A stretch of 64,000 bases of DNA from Paraburkholderia fungorum (GCF_003610895.1 NZ_MCAS01000006.1:1-64000); one strand, 5' to 3'. Numbered from the stretch's first letter, positions 34,625 through 46,869 are shown. Program-made: numbers and translations. Notes: generated from the sequence alone by a model not told the origin.

Positions 34625-37137
34625 AGCTCTCCCGTAACGGTTTGTGGTGTCGGCGCCTCTGACCCGCCGTTGCTCGGGCCGTCAGGCTCTCCAATAGGCA
34701 GACTGCAATGGAACGTGGCGCCTGTGATGTGGCCGTCAGATTCGACGTTGTTCACCACCCACAGACGACCGCGGTGCGATTCGATAATCGAACGGCAAAT
34801 GTTCAACCCCATGCCCATACCGTCGGACTTGGTGCTGTAAAACGGTTCAAACAGACGCTCGGCGGTTGCTTCGTCGACCCCGGGTCCCTGGTCCACGACG
34901 CTAATGCAGACAAACCCGCTGTCCAGCCGCACGACCACGCGAATCACCGGATCCACCGCGTTCGGGCGTGCGTCGTGCATGGCTTCGGCGCCATTCTTGA
35001 GCAGGTTCACCAACACCTGCTCGATCAGCACCGGATCGACATAGATCACCGGCAGGCGCGAGCGCAGATCGGTCACGATGCGAATCTTGCGCTTGCGCGC
35101 TTCGAGCTCGGCGAGACCCACAGCGTCGGCGACGATGTCGGCGACGCGCGTGGCCTGGCGTTTCGGCTCGCTGCGTTTCACGAACTCGCGAATGCGCTTG
35201 ATGATCATGCCCGCTCGCACCGCCTGTTGGGCAGTTTTTTCGAGCACGGGCAGAAGATTGTCAGGCGTCGTCCGACCGGATTTAACCAGTGCTACGGTTC
35301 CGGAGCAATAGTTATTGATCGCGGCGAGCGGCTGGTTCAGTTCGTGCGCGAGCGAAGAGGCCATTTCGCCCATCGTCATCAGGCGGCTGGTGAACTGCAG
35401 TTTCTCGTCCTGCTGGCGCGAGAGTTCCTGAGCCTGCTTGCGGGTGGTGATGTCGGTCGCGATCTGCATCTGCGCGAGGTGGCCGTCCACCCACTGGATG
35501 TACTGGCGGCGCACTTCGAACCATTTCTGGATGCCCTGCACATAGACTTCCTGCGCATCGGCCGTGCTTTCGGTCAGGGCGGCGGCGGGCAGCCCGGCGT
35601 AGGTGTCCACCATGTCGATCGAATCGGACGACGCCTGCGCGCTGTCGAACCCGCCGCCCGCCAGTTCCAGATGGCCGTCCGGGCGAATGCCGAACAGGTG
35701 GCGGTAGTAGCGGTTGGCGAACAGCAATTCGGCTTCGTCGGCGGCCAGCACGGAGACCGCGGCGTCCAGACTCTCGAGCACGGTGGTGAAGCGCTCGTGC
35801 GCGGCGGCGAGTTCTTCGCGCGCGCGCTTGGGCTCGGTGATGTCGGTCATCGACGACATCCAGCCGGTCTGACGGCCCGAGCTGTCGATCAGCGGCGATA
35901 CGTAGAGCCGCGCGTGGAACGACGAACCGTCCTTGCGGCGCACCCGCAGTTCGAAGCCCGAAGAAGGCGCCTTGCCGCGCAGCGTCATGTCGAGCTGGCG
36001 TTGCATCTCGGGGTAGGCGTCACGCGGCCAGTAAGCGAACGGCGCGTTCTTGCCGACCAGGTCGCTTTCGTCCCAGCCGGTCATGCGGCAGAAGGCTGGA
36101 TTGACGTGCGTGATGCGGCCATGCATGTCGAGCACGCGCATGCCGATCAGCACGGAGTTTTCCATGGCGCGGCGGAAGAACGCTTCCGCGTAGAGCGCCT
36201 GCTGGGCCTCAAAACGTTGCCGCGTGTGTTTCCACAAGCTCCACAGACTCCACAGCACGAAGCACGACAGGCCGGCCACCAGCCAGACCAGCGTGTTGTT
36301 GGTGAAGTTGGTCATCTGCGGGAACGCGTAGACGCGTACCGAGACGCCCTGGCCCGGCGGGTCGAGCGGCAGGTCGTAGAACATGTCGCGCGGCAGGCGC
36401 GGACGGGTCGACGTGGTGGTCAACTCGCGGTTGTTCACGTCGATGATCGAGATTTTGTATTTGGCCGACAACTCGGGCGGAATGTCGTGTTTCAGGATGC
36501 CTTCCACCGAGAACACGGCGGCAATCGTGCCGAGGAAGTCGCGGTCGCGGAAAACCGGCGTCTGCAGCGTGATGTAGCCATTGCCGAGGTCGTCGTAGAT
36601 CAGCGGCGAGTACACCTGGCGGCGCGTATTGCGGGCTTCGGCGAAGGCGGCTTTGACGGCCTCGTCCATCTGCGCGTCGTTCGGCTTGGCAAGACGCTGG
36701 CCGAACACGGGCAGTGCGGTATTGGGCCAGCGCGGCTGCTGCTGGCTCGTGTACCAGTTCATGTAGAGGATCTCGGGATGCCCCTGCATGATGTCCGTGG
36801 TGGACACCTGGAATGAATGCGGATCGGCGTGGCCGGCCACGAGGTCGCGGGCGAGGGCCTGGATCTGTTCCTGCGCGCCGGTCATGGACAGGCGGATCTG
36901 CTGCTGCGCCCACGCGACGTTGCGGTAGAGCGTGTCTTCCTGCTGCTGCTGTTCGCGCCGGTTCAGGCTCCACAGAATCAGGCTCATGACGACCAGGAAA
37001 ACCAGGATCGACAGCAGCGGCGTGAGCAAATAGGAGTTCGACCACCACGGTCCGTGGTGCCAGCGGGAGGACGGCGTCGAATCCGCCGGCGAACCAGCGG
37101 TGCGCGCCGAGCGAGCGAAAAGCCGTTCGGTCAACAT
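34621..37137 (-). CDS. Membrane-bound PAS sensor histidine kinase (FixL/DctS-like)
   Basis: Sensor kinase of about 838 aa. A transmembrane segment (YLLTPLLSILVFLVVMSLIL) near residue 40 and a second (LVWLVAGLSCFVLWSLWSLW) near 290 enclose a periplasmic sensor domain of roughly 230 residues resembling Cache-type ligand domains. Two PAS-like domains follow; the first ends in PAC-like SGFELRVRRKDGSSFHARLY. The kinase core has SSLAHELNQPLAAINNYCSG (phosphoacceptor His), a Cys-free N-box LVNLLKNGAEAMHDA and GMGMGLNICRSIIESH. Alternative start at 37146. No haem-type PAS can be claimed. The ligand is unknown; the domain layout is like C4-dicarboxylate sensors. Confidence 0.92.
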   Translation of the reverse strand: MLTERLFARSARTAGSPADSTPSSRWHHGPWWSNSYLLTPLLSILVFLVVMSLILWSLNRREQQQQEDTLYRNVAWAQQQIRLSMTGAQEQIQALARDLVAGHADPHSFQVSTTDIMQGHPEILYMNWYTSQQQPRWPNTALPVFGQRLAKPNDAQMDEAVKAAFAEARNTRRQVYSPLIYDDLGNGYITLQTPVFRDRDFLGTIAAVFSVEGILKHDIPPELSAKYKISIIDVNNRELTTTSTRPRLPRDMFYDLPLDPPGQGVSVRVYAFPQMTNFTNNTLVWLVAGLSCFVLWSLWSLWKHTRQRFEAQQALYAEAFFRRAMENSVLIGMRVLDMHGRITHVNPAFCRMTGWDESDLVGKNAPFAYWPRDAYPEMQRQLDMTLRGKAPSSGFELRVRRKDGSSFHARLYVSPLIDSSGRQTGWMSSMTDITEPKRAREELAAAHERFTTVLESLDAAVSVLAADEAELLFANRYYRHLFGIRPDGHLELAGGGFDSAQASSDSIDMVDTYAGLPAAALTESTADAQEVYVQGIQKWFEVRRQYIQWVDGHLAQMQIATDITTRKQAQELSRQQDEKLQFTSRLMTMGEMASSLAHELNQPLAAINNYCSGTVALVKSGRTTPDNLLPVLEKTAQQAVRAGMIIKRIREFVKRSEPKRQATRVADIVADAVGLAELEARKRKIRIVTDLRSRLPVIYVDPVLIEQVLVNLLKNGAEAMHDARPNAVDPVIRVVVRLDSGFVCISVVDQGPGVDEATAERLFEPFYSTKSDGMGMGLNICRSIIESHRGRLWVVNNVESDGHITGATFHCSLPIGEPDGPSNGGSEAPTPQTVTGEL

Positions 37138-37412
37138 GCGTGGCATTGTAGCGCAGCGAGTCGCTAGCAAATGGCGCAAAAAAGCACTGAAAGAACCGTT
37201 ATTCGGCGCAAACTAGCCGACGTATCCGTCGATCGGCAGTCAAATCAGGTTGCGCCGCAACAATTTTCCGCATTATGAGAAGTGATCTCGTAATTCGAAA
37301 ATTTTGTTGCGCGGACGTCGGGACCCCTTTTACAATCGGCCGAAGCTGCCGCGGCCGTGCTTCGTCCGCGTCGTCTGTTCAAAGAGCGTTCCTCTATATC
37401 CAGGAGACGAGC

Positions 37413-40109
<2,697 letters not shown>

Positions 40110-40195
40110 GGCATCATTCCCCGTGTGCCATGGCGTGCGCGCCTGCCCCTGATCGCCAGGGGCGGGTGGCGTGCGCGGCCCAGGAGACACTAACA

Positions 40196-41860
40196 ATGAG
40201 TCAAGCGATCGAAATCAAGGTGCCGGACATCGGCGATTACAAGGACATTCCTGTGATCGAGGTGCTGGTGAAGGCGGGTGATACCGTCGAGAAAGAGCAG
40301 TCGCTCGTTACGCTGGAGTCCGACAAGGCGACCATGGACGTGCCGAGTTCGGCTGCCGGCGTCGTCAAGGAAGTGAAGGTCAAGGTGGGCGACAACGTGT
40401 CGGAAGGTTCGCTGATCGTCCTGCTGGATGGGGCGGGCGCTGCTGCCGCACCCGCTGCGGCGCCTGCCGCCGCACCGGCTCCCGCAGCACCGGCTGCCGC
40501 AGCGGCCCCGGCTGCTGCGCCGGCGCCGGCCGCAAGCGGCGGTGGTCTGCAGGAAGTCAAAGTGCCGGATATCGGCGACTACAAAGACATTCCCGTGATC
40601 GAAGTCGCGGTGAAGGTCGGCGATCGCGTCGAGAAAGAGCAGTCGCTGGTGACGCTCGAATCCGACAAGGCGACCATGGACGTGCCGAGCTCGGCTGCCG
40701 GCGTCGTCAAGGAAGTGAAGGTCAAGGTCGGCGATAACGTGTCGGAAGGCTCGGTCATCGTCGTGCTGGAAGCGGATGGCGCGGGTGCGCCGGCTGCGGC
40801 TCCCGCACCTGCGGCGCGGCAGGAAGCGCTTGAGAAACCGTCGGACGCACCGGCTGCTCCGTCACCTGCTCCGGCCTCGCCGTCCGCGCTTGCACAGGCA
40901 CCGGTGATTCCGGCTGGCGAAGGCGGTGCGCGCCACGCGAGCCACGCTTCGCCGTCCGTGCGCAAGTTCGCACGCGAACTGGGTGTCGACGTGGTGCAGG
41001 TGCAGGGTACGGGTCCGAAAGGCCGCATTACGCAAGCCGACGTGACCGCGTTCATCAAGGGTGTGATGACCGGCCAGCGTGCTGCGCCGGCCGGCGCTGC
41101 CGCACCGGCTGCCGCGGGTGGCGGCGAGTTGAACCTGCTGCCGTGGCCGAAGGTCGACTTCACCAAGTTCGGTCCGGTCGATCCGAAGCCGCTGTCGCGC
41201 ATCAAGAAGATCTCGGGCGCGAATCTGCATCGCAACTGGGTCATGATTCCGCACGTCACGAATAACGACGAAGCGGACATCACCGATCTCGAAGCACTGC
41301 GCGTGCAGTTGAACAAGGAAAACGAGAAGGCCGGCGTGAAGTTCACGATGCTGGCGTTCGTGATCAAGGCTGTGGTTGCCGCCCTGAAGCAGTTCCCGAC
41401 GTTCAACGCGAGCCTCGACGGCGATAACCTCGTGTTCAAGCAGTACTACCACATTGGGTTTGCTGCCGATACGCCGAATGGCCTGGTGGTTCCGGTGATT
41501 CGCGACGCGGACAAGAAGGGTTTGATCGACATCGCGAAGGAAATGACCGAGCTTTCGAAGGCTGCGCGTGATGGCAAGCTGAAGCCGGATCAGATGCAGG
41601 GCGGTTGCTTCTCGATTTCTTCCCTGGGTGGGATTGGCGGAACTAACTTCACGCCGATTATCAATGCGCCTGAAGTCGCCATTCTTGGCTTGTCGCGTGG
41701 CGCGATGAAGCCGGTTTGGGATGGCAAGCAATTTGTGCCGCGTCTGATTCTGCCGCTGTCGTTGTCGTATGACCATCGGGTGATCGATGGTGCTGCGGCG
41801 GCGCGGTTTAATGCGTATCTGGGTGCGATTCTTGCCGATTTTCGGCGTGTGATTCTTTGA
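40196..41860 (+). CDS. aceF: Dihydrolipoamide acetyltransferase (pyruvate dehydrogenase E2)
   Basis: Core enzyme of the pyruvate dehydrogenase complex; transfers the acetyl group from lipoyl-lysine to CoA. The 554-aa protein has two N-terminal lipoyl domains (about residues 1-80 and 115-195), each with the lipoylated Lys in [12 protein letters not shown], joined by Ala/Pro-rich flexible linkers. An E3/E1-binding domain follows ([20 protein letters not shown]), then the catalytic domain ending with the active-site His in [13 protein letters not shown]. The two lipoyl domains are nearly identical even at DNA level, a recent or gene-converted duplication. AGGAGA precedes ATG 40196. Confidence 0.97.
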   Translation: MSQAIEIKVPDIGDYKDIPVIEVLVKAGDTVEKEQSLVTLESDKATMDVPSSAAGVVKEVKVKVGDNVSEGSLIVLLDGAGAAAAPAAAPAAAPAPAAPAAAAAPAAAPAPAASGGGLQEVKVPDIGDYKDIPVIEVAVKVGDRVEKEQSLVTLESDKATMDVPSSAAGVVKEVKVKVGDNVSEGSVIVVLEADGAGAPAAAPAPAARQEALEKPSDAPAAPSPAPASPSALAQAPVIPAGEGGARHASHASPSVRKFARELGVDVVQVQGTGPKGRITQADVTAFIKGVMTGQRAAPAGAAAPAAAGGGELNLLPWPKVDFTKFGPVDPKPLSRIKKISGANLHRNWVMIPHVTNNDEADITDLEALRVQLNKENEKAGVKFTMLAFVIKAVVAALKQFPTFNASLDGDNLVFKQYYHIGFAADTPNGLVVPVIRDADKKGLIDIAKEMTELSKAARDGKLKPDQMQGGCFSISSLGGIGGTNFTPIINAPEVAILGLSRGAMKPVWDGKQFVPRLILPLSLSYDHRVIDGAAAARFNAYLGAILADFRRVIL

Positions 41861-41944
41861 TGTGATGTTGCGCGGGGCGCGGATTGAGTTGTCTCTTATC
41901 CGCGTCCCTCTGTAGAACCTGCTTTCTTAGTGGTCTATTAGCGT

Positions 41945-41997
41945 CGCCCCTGTGCGGGGCGGCACCTACTTTTCTTTGTCTTCCAAAGAAAAGTAGG
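41945..41997. repeat. Extragenic hairpin repeat between aceF and lpdA
   Basis: A small GC hairpin (GCCCC/GGGGC, 41946-41961) is followed by a perfect 14-bp inverted repeat, CCTACTTTTCTTTG (41965-41978) with CAAAGAAAAGTAGG (41984-41997), loop TCTTC. Copies of this CCTACTTTTCTTTG element followed by GCAAAAGAAAG are familiar between genes in Burkholderia-type genomes (recalled knowledge, not searched here). It lies in the 259-bp gap inside the pyruvate dehydrogenase operon. Confidence 0.75.
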
Positions 41998-42119
41998 CAA
42001 AAGAAAGGCGCGTCCTTAGGCGGACAGCAAAGGATGTTTCTGTTCGCCGCGCTGCCGGCTTTTAGGCTGCATTTTCGTGGTTCTTCGCCTCATTACGATC
42101 AATAAGAGAAGGGGACACT

Positions 42120-43901
42120 ATGAGTCTCGTCGAAGTAAAAGTGCCGGATATCGGTGACTTCAAGGACGTCGATGTCATCGAAGTCAATATCAAACCGGGC
42201 GATGTCATCGAGAACGAGCAGGCGCTGATGACGCTCGAGTCCGATAAGGCCTCCATCGAAGTGCCGAGCGATACCGCCGGCACAGTCAAGGAAGTACGCG
42301 TCAAAGCGGGCGACAAAGTCTCGCAAGGCACGGTCATCGCGCTAGTCGAAACGTCGGCAGCCGCGGCGCCGGCCAAAGAGGCACCGAAGGCCGCGGCCAA
42401 AGAACCTGAGAAAGCGCCCGCGCAAGCTGCCGCCGCTGCACCGAAGGCGGCCGCGCCCGCGCCGCAAGCCGGTAGCTTCTCCGGCAACGCGGATATCGAG
42501 TGCGACATGCTCGTGCTCGGTTCGGGCCCCGGCGGTTACTCGGCTGCGTTCCGCTCGGCCGACCTGGGCATGAAGACGGTGCTCGTCGAACGTTATTCGA
42601 CGCTCGGCGGCGTCTGTCTGAACGTCGGTTGTATTCCGTCGAAAGCGCTGCTCCACACGGCGCTCGTGATCGACGAAGCAGAAGCGCTCGGCGCGCATGG
42701 CATCACGTTCGGCAAGCCGCAAATCGATCTGGACAAGCTGCGCGACTTCAAGTCGGGCGTCGTCAAGAAGCTCACCGGCGGTCTCGCCGGCATGGCCAAG
42801 ATGCGCAAGGTGGAAGTCGTGACGGGCACCGGCTCGTTCGTCGATCCGCACCATATGGAAGTGCAGACCGAAGGCGGCAAGAAGGTCGTCAAGTTCAAGC
42901 AGGCCATCATCGCCGCAGGCTCGGAAGCGGTGAAGCTGCCGTTCATTCCGGAAGATCCGCGAGTGGTCGATTCGACCGGCGCGCTCGAACTGCGGCAGAT
43001 TCCGCAACGCATGCTGGTAATCGGCGGCGGCATCATCGGTCTCGAAATGGCGACGGTCTACGCCACGCTCGGCGCGCAGATAGACGTGGTCGAAATGCTC
43101 GACGGTCTGATGGCCGGCGCGGATCGCGATCTGGTCAAGATCTGGGAGAAGTACAACAGCAAGCGTTTTGCCAACGTCATGCTGAAGACCAAAACCACCG
43201 CGGCTGAAGCGAAAGACGACGGCATCTACGTGTCGTTCGAAGGCGAAAAGGCGCCGGCCGAAGCACAACGCTATGACCTCGTGCTGGTTGCTGTCGGCCG
43301 TACGCCGAATGGCAAGAAGATCGGTGCGGACAAGGCAGGCGTCGCGGTAACGGATCGCGGCTTCATCGACGTCGACAAGCAGATGCGCACCAACGTGCCG
43401 CATATCTTTGCGATCGGCGATATCGTCGGTCAGCCGATGCTCGCGCATAAAGCCGTGCATGAAGGCCACGTCGCCGCTGAGGCTGCTCACGGCGAAAAGG
43501 CCTACTTCGACGCACTGCAAATTCCGTCGGTGGCCTACACCGATCCGGAAGTGGCGTGGGCCGGCAAGACGGAAGACCAGCTGAAAGCCGCAGGCATCAA
43601 GTACGGCAAGGCGGTGTTCCCGTGGGCCGCTTCGGGCCGCGCAATCGCCAACGGGCGCGACGAAGGTTTCACCAAGCTGCTGTTCGACGAAGAAACCCAT
43701 CGCGTGATCGGCGGCGGTATCGTCGGTCTGAACGCGGGCGACCTGATCAGCGAAGTCTGTCTGGCAGTCGAAATGGGTGCGGACGCAACGGATATCGGTA
43801 AGACGATTCACCCGCATCCGACGCTTGGCGAATCGATCGGGATGGCCGCCGAGTTGTATGAAGGCGTCTGTACTGACCTGCCGCCGCAGAAAAAGAAGTA
43901 A
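42120..43901 (+). CDS. lpdA: Dihydrolipoyl dehydrogenase (E3) with N-terminal lipoyl domain
   Basis: FAD enzyme that reoxidises dihydrolipoamide with NAD. The 593-aa protein is about 120 residues longer than ordinary E3 because it starts with a lipoyl domain ([20 protein letters not shown]; lipoyl Lys in ESDKASIEVPSD) and an Ala/Pro/Lys linker. The flavoprotein part shows the FAD motif LVLGSGPGGYSAAF, the redox disulfide GGVCLNVGCIPSKALLH, the NAD motif VIGGGIIGLEMATVYATLG and the C-terminal HPHPTLGESIGMAAELYEG with the active-site His. RBS: AGAGAAGGGG just upstream. The domain fusion links this E3 to the aceEF complex rather than to the 2-oxoglutarate complex. Confidence 0.97.
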   Translation: MSLVEVKVPDIGDFKDVDVIEVNIKPGDVIENEQALMTLESDKASIEVPSDTAGTVKEVRVKAGDKVSQGTVIALVETSAAAAPAKEAPKAAAKEPEKAPAQAAAAAPKAAAPAPQAGSFSGNADIECDMLVLGSGPGGYSAAFRSADLGMKTVLVERYSTLGGVCLNVGCIPSKALLHTALVIDEAEALGAHGITFGKPQIDLDKLRDFKSGVVKKLTGGLAGMAKMRKVEVVTGTGSFVDPHHMEVQTEGGKKVVKFKQAIIAAGSEAVKLPFIPEDPRVVDSTGALELRQIPQRMLVIGGGIIGLEMATVYATLGAQIDVVEMLDGLMAGADRDLVKIWEKYNSKRFANVMLKTKTTAAEAKDDGIYVSFEGEKAPAEAQRYDLVLVAVGRTPNGKKIGADKAGVAVTDRGFIDVDKQMRTNVPHIFAIGDIVGQPMLAHKAVHEGHVAAEAAHGEKAYFDALQIPSVAYTDPEVAWAGKTEDQLKAAGIKYGKAVFPWAASGRAIANGRDEGFTKLLFDEETHRVIGGGIVGLNAGDLISEVCLAVEMGADATDIGKTIHPHPTLGESIGMAAELYEGVCTDLPPQKKK

Positions 43902-43949
43902 TGCCGCCGGGTCCGCCTGCATGCAGGCGGACCCGATGATGCAAAGGCA

Positions 43950-43993
43950 AAAAGAAAACGGCGCGCCCTTTATGGGGCGCGCCGTTTTCTTTT
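43950..43993. terminator. 19-bp perfect terminator after lpdA
   Basis: AAAAGAAAACGGCGCGCCC (43950-43968) pairs perfectly with the segment 43975-43993, which ends in TTTTCTTTT; the loop is six bases. It is bidirectional by sequence. It terminates the pyruvate dehydrogenase operon. Confidence 0.88.
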
Positions 43994-44057
43994 GCGGCAA
44001 ACAGCGTTTGTCGTGAAGCAGCGCATGAAGCATGCGCTGCTCATCTCAGGCAGCGGG

Positions 44058-44083
44058 AAAAAAAATCCCGGCCTTGCGCCGGG
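44058..44083 (-). terminator. Intrinsic terminator on the phaP side
   Basis: On the minus strand CCCGGC (44083-44078) and GCCGGG (44072-44067) form a stem with loop GCAAG, followed by A and a run of eight Ts. It lies about 135 bases beyond the phaP stop, so the phaP mRNA would have a long structured 3' UTR. Confidence 0.8.
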
Positions 44084-44218
44084 CAAACGATACGCCATTC
44101 AACGTATCGGAGCGTTCGGCCAGATAAAACCGTGTGAGCGGCAACGGCACAACGCTGTTGCTTGCAGTAACGCCGGCCCAACCGTGAGGCGGGCCGGCGT
44201 AATTTTGATGCCTGAAAC

Positions 44219-44791
44219 TTAGACTGCCTTCTTTGCCGAGCGCGATGCTTGTGCAGCGGCTTGCGAGGCTGCCTTCGAAGCGGCCGTTGCGGCTGCATTG
44301 AAGTTGCTTTCGGCGATTTCAACAGCTTGCTTCGTTGCCTTGTGAACCGTTTCGTACGTGGTGTTGGCGGCGGTGATCGCCGACTTGATCACGGCGACAG
44401 CGGTTTCCGAACCGGCCGGAGCATTCTTCGCAACGTTTTCGACGAGCGACTGGACCTTGCGGTTTTGCTCTTCGAACTGGGCTTCAGCGACGCGGGTGAA
44501 TTCACCTTGCGTTGCCGACACGATTTCATACACGTGACGGCCATACGACAGCGCCTTTTCAGCCACCGGCTGTGCGAGGCTTGCTTGCAATGCCAGCAGT
44601 TCCTGCGCGTCCTTCACCGACAGTGCGCGTTGGGCATTTTCCTGGCTTTCCGCGAGCGTCGATTTCACGACTTGCAGGTTCAGTTCAACCAGCTTTTCGA
44701 CGCCTTCAAATGCTTTGGTCGTCAGGCCGAACAACGTTTCAAAGTTGGCTTTCTGGGCTGCAGCGAATTGCTCAGGGGTCAGCAGAGTCAT
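44219..44791 (-). CDS. phaP: Phasin family protein (polyhydroxyalkanoate granule protein)
   Basis: Small amphipathic protein that coats polyhydroxyalkanoate storage granules and controls their size and number. The 190-aa sequence fits the beta-proteobacterial phasin family: [60 protein letters not shown], then an Ala/Lys-rich helical tail ([19 protein letters not shown]). It is predicted to be almost wholly helical, without signal or membrane segment. RBS AGGAG is placed well before ATG 44791. A strong promoter and TGC-N3-GCA motifs lie upstream, as expected for PhaR control. The PHA synthase genes are not in the window. Confidence 0.95.
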   Translation of the reverse strand: MTLLTPEQFAAAQKANFETLFGLTTKAFEGVEKLVELNLQVVKSTLAESQENAQRALSVKDAQELLALQASLAQPVAEKALSYGRHVYEIVSATQGEFTRVAEAQFEEQNRKVQSLVENVAKNAPAGSETAVAVIKSAITAANTTYETVHKATKQAVEIAESNFNAAATAASKAASQAAAQASRSAKKAV

Positions 44792-45596
44792 GGTTTACGC
44801 TCCTGGGTCGCGGCCTGTCTGTGCGGACCGCATTGGGTTAGTGGCAAGACGTTTTAAGATCGTCTCCCCGGACTACGATGTATGGTGCATCGCAGCAATG
44901 GTTCCCATTTTAGGATGGCCGCAACGAATGTCAAGTGTTTTTTGTGCGCCGCACAATGTTGATAAATTGCTGATAAAACAATATGTTATGCAGTAGGCAT
45001 GACATTCATATGGTGCGGGTTGATTTGCCTGTCGCACCACGCTGGTGCGGGAGAAATCTGCATTTGTTACCGATTTCAGGAGAGGTTTTGACCCCTTGAT
45101 GACGTGCAACGCTAGCGAGAAAGCAGGGCTGGCGGTTGACAAAAAATCCATCAATTGGGCATCACGATGTAAACCAGAAAGTGTCACGGAACGTTAATGC
45201 TCTATGCTGGTCGAATGCGCGTTGGCGGTCTCCAGCAGGCGTTTAACAGCCTTCGGCGAGACCCCCGCGACGTCCGGTGCGTCGGCACGTTGTGCCGGCA
45301 CGTGGCGCTGGCAAGGCTTGACACGCTGGCGCTCCGACCGTATTTCCCCTGATCAAGGTTGTCTCGAAATTGCCGTTATGCTGAAAGAATCGTCCCGATT
45401 CGGGCATGTGACGGCAAAGGCGAGGCGTAACGCGCTGGCGATCGTTTTTTTCGATCGAAGCGCGGCACTTATTTGTGTTTTTGCGATCGGAGCTTACAAG
45501 CCGGTTTAAGGAGCGCGTATAAGTGCTTCAAATTGCTAATTTTTCGTTGTTTTACTACACTTGCGGAAACCTCTTGCCGCTCCCTACCGAACACCC
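44792..45596. other. Divergent phaP/pbpG intergenic region
   Basis: 805 bp with the phaP promoter and leader on the left. The middle (44957-45430) holds no credible gene: the 101-aa open frame at 45204-45509 has no ribosome-binding site or recognisable domain. A hairpin with CGATCG arms, T7 loop and outer GCGCT/AGCGC pairs lies at 45432-45463. TTGACA motifs at 45136 and about 45318 have poor -10 partners. The pbpG promoter was not fixed. Confidence 0.45.
44886..44956 (-). promoter_or_regulatory. phaP promoter with two candidate PhaR operators
   Basis: On the minus strand TTGACA (44934-44929) and TAAAAT (44912-44907) are 16 bp apart, with a start near 44900. One TGC-N3-GCA motif (TGCATCGCA, 44886-44894) sits just after the start point, and another inside the perfect palindrome TTGTGCGCCGCACAA (44942-44956) just upstream of the -35 box. 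PhaR repressors are known to bind TGC-N3-GCA-type sites near phasin promoters. Binding here is inferred. Confidence 0.7.
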
Positions 45597-46775
45597 ATGA
45601 AAACCGACATGTTTTCGTCGCTAAAAGTGATCCACGGCGCGGCCCGCAGCACCGCTCTGTCGGTGGCCGCCTCAATGGTCATCGCGGCGGCGTTCGCCAC
45701 GCCCGTCAGCACTTTTGCCGCCACGCCCGCCACCACGGCAAAAACCTCCAAAAACGCGAAAGCAGCCAAAAAACCGGCAGCCGCAGCCAAAGTGTCGAGC
45801 AAGAAGGGCGTCAAAGGCGCCGCTGCGAAGACCGTGGCCGCCGCCGGTGACGACGCGCCGCGCGCGAGCGTCAAGCGTAAGCGTGTGTCGTACACGTCGA
45901 ACGGCCGTCACCACTCGGTGGTGCGCCGCGTCGCGTACGAACCGCGTCCGCCTACCGTCGGCCAGGCTTTCGGTCTGCACGAAACGCCGGACGCACTGAT
46001 GCTGCGTTCCAGCGTTGCTTACGTGATCGATCAGAACAGCGGCGAGTCGCTGTTCGACAAGAATTCGCGCGCCGTGGTGCCGATCGCATCGATTACCAAG
46101 CTGATGACCGCAATGGTGGTGCTCGATTCGAAAGAACCGATGACCGATCAGATCGAAGTCACCGACGAAGATCGCGACTACGAGAAGAACACCGGCTCGC
46201 GTCTGTCGGTGGGTTCGGTACTTTCGCGTGAAGACATGTTGCACATCGCGCTGATGGCCTCGGAAAACCGCGCGGCCGCAGCGCTGTCGCGTTATTTCCC
46301 GGGCGGCCGTCCGGCGTTCCTCGCGGCAATGAATGCGAAAGCCAAGCAACTCGGCATGACCGACACGCACTTTGAAAACCCCACGGGTTTGACGAGCCAG
46401 AACGTGTCGAGCGCGCGTGACCTCGTGAAGATGGTCAACGCGGCGTATCAATATCCGCTGATCCGCAAGTTCTCGACCGATCACAGCTACGAGGTCTACA
46501 CGGGCAAGCGTTCGCTGGCATACAACAGCACGAATGCATTGGTGCGTAACCCGACGTGGGACATCGGCCTGCAAAAGACCGGGTTCATCAACGAAGCGGG
46601 CGAGTGTCTCGTGATGCAGGCGACCATCCATGGCCGTCCGATGATCATGGTGCTGCTCGACTCGTCGGGTAAATATTCGCGCTTTGCGGATGCAACGCGT
46701 CTGCGCACGTGGCTCGACAACGGTGGCGATCAGCCGCGCATTACCAGCGCGGATGCCGGCGGCGCGGGCACCTGA
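45597..46775 (+). CDS. pbpG: D-alanyl-D-alanine endopeptidase (PBP7 type)
   Basis: Periplasmic penicillin-binding protein of peptidase family S11 that cuts peptide cross-links in murein. The 392-aa protein has a signal region (TALSVAASMVIAAAFATPVS ... TFAA), then about 80 residues rich in Ala, Lys and Arg (basic linker KAAKKPAAAAKVSSKKGVKG), then the catalytic domain. The three penicillin-binding motifs are SITK, SEN and KTG (in LQKTGFINEAGECLV). The open frame starts earlier at a TTG (45561), but ATG 45597 gives the signal peptide directly. The basic linker is longer than in E. coli PBP7. It ends before a bidirectional terminator. Confidence 0.92.
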   Translation: MKTDMFSSLKVIHGAARSTALSVAASMVIAAAFATPVSTFAATPATTAKTSKNAKAAKKPAAAAKVSSKKGVKGAAAKTVAAAGDDAPRASVKRKRVSYTSNGRHHSVVRRVAYEPRPPTVGQAFGLHETPDALMLRSSVAYVIDQNSGESLFDKNSRAVVPIASITKLMTAMVVLDSKEPMTDQIEVTDEDRDYEKNTGSRLSVGSVLSREDMLHIALMASENRAAAALSRYFPGGRPAFLAAMNAKAKQLGMTDTHFENPTGLTSQNVSSARDLVKMVNAAYQYPLIRKFSTDHSYEVYTGKRSLAYNSTNALVRNPTWDIGLQKTGFINEAGECLVMQATIHGRPMIMVLLDSSGKYSRFADATRLRTWLDNGGDQPRITSADAGGAGT

Positions 46776-46820
46776 AGCTAATTGGGTATCGTTTGACGGC
46801 CGGTTGTCGAACCGGCCAGA

Positions 46821-46850
46821 AAAAAAGCCTCGCAAACGCGAGGCTTTTTT
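46821..46850. terminator. Bidirectional terminator between pbpG and the IclR gene
   Basis: AAAAAAGCCTCGC (46821-46833) pairs with GCGAGGCTTTTTT (46838-46850) around an AAAC loop. Six Ts on either strand make it effective for both convergent genes. Confidence 0.92.
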
Positions 46851-46869
46851 ATTGAGCGCAGCCGCTTGC

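Larger units (their letters stand above)
43902..44218. other. Convergent lpdA/phaP intergenic region with three hairpins
   Basis: This 317-bp gap contains the lpdA terminator at 43950-43993, a minus-strand terminator at 44058-44083 and a GC hairpin (CGCCGGCCC 44171-44179 with GGGCCGGCG 44191-44199) just past the phaP stop. No gene is supported here. Confidence 0.6.

Noticed and set aside
45204..45509. 101-aa open frame in the phaP/pbpG gap
   Set aside because: No ribosome-binding site, no domain and irregular composition; a chance frame.
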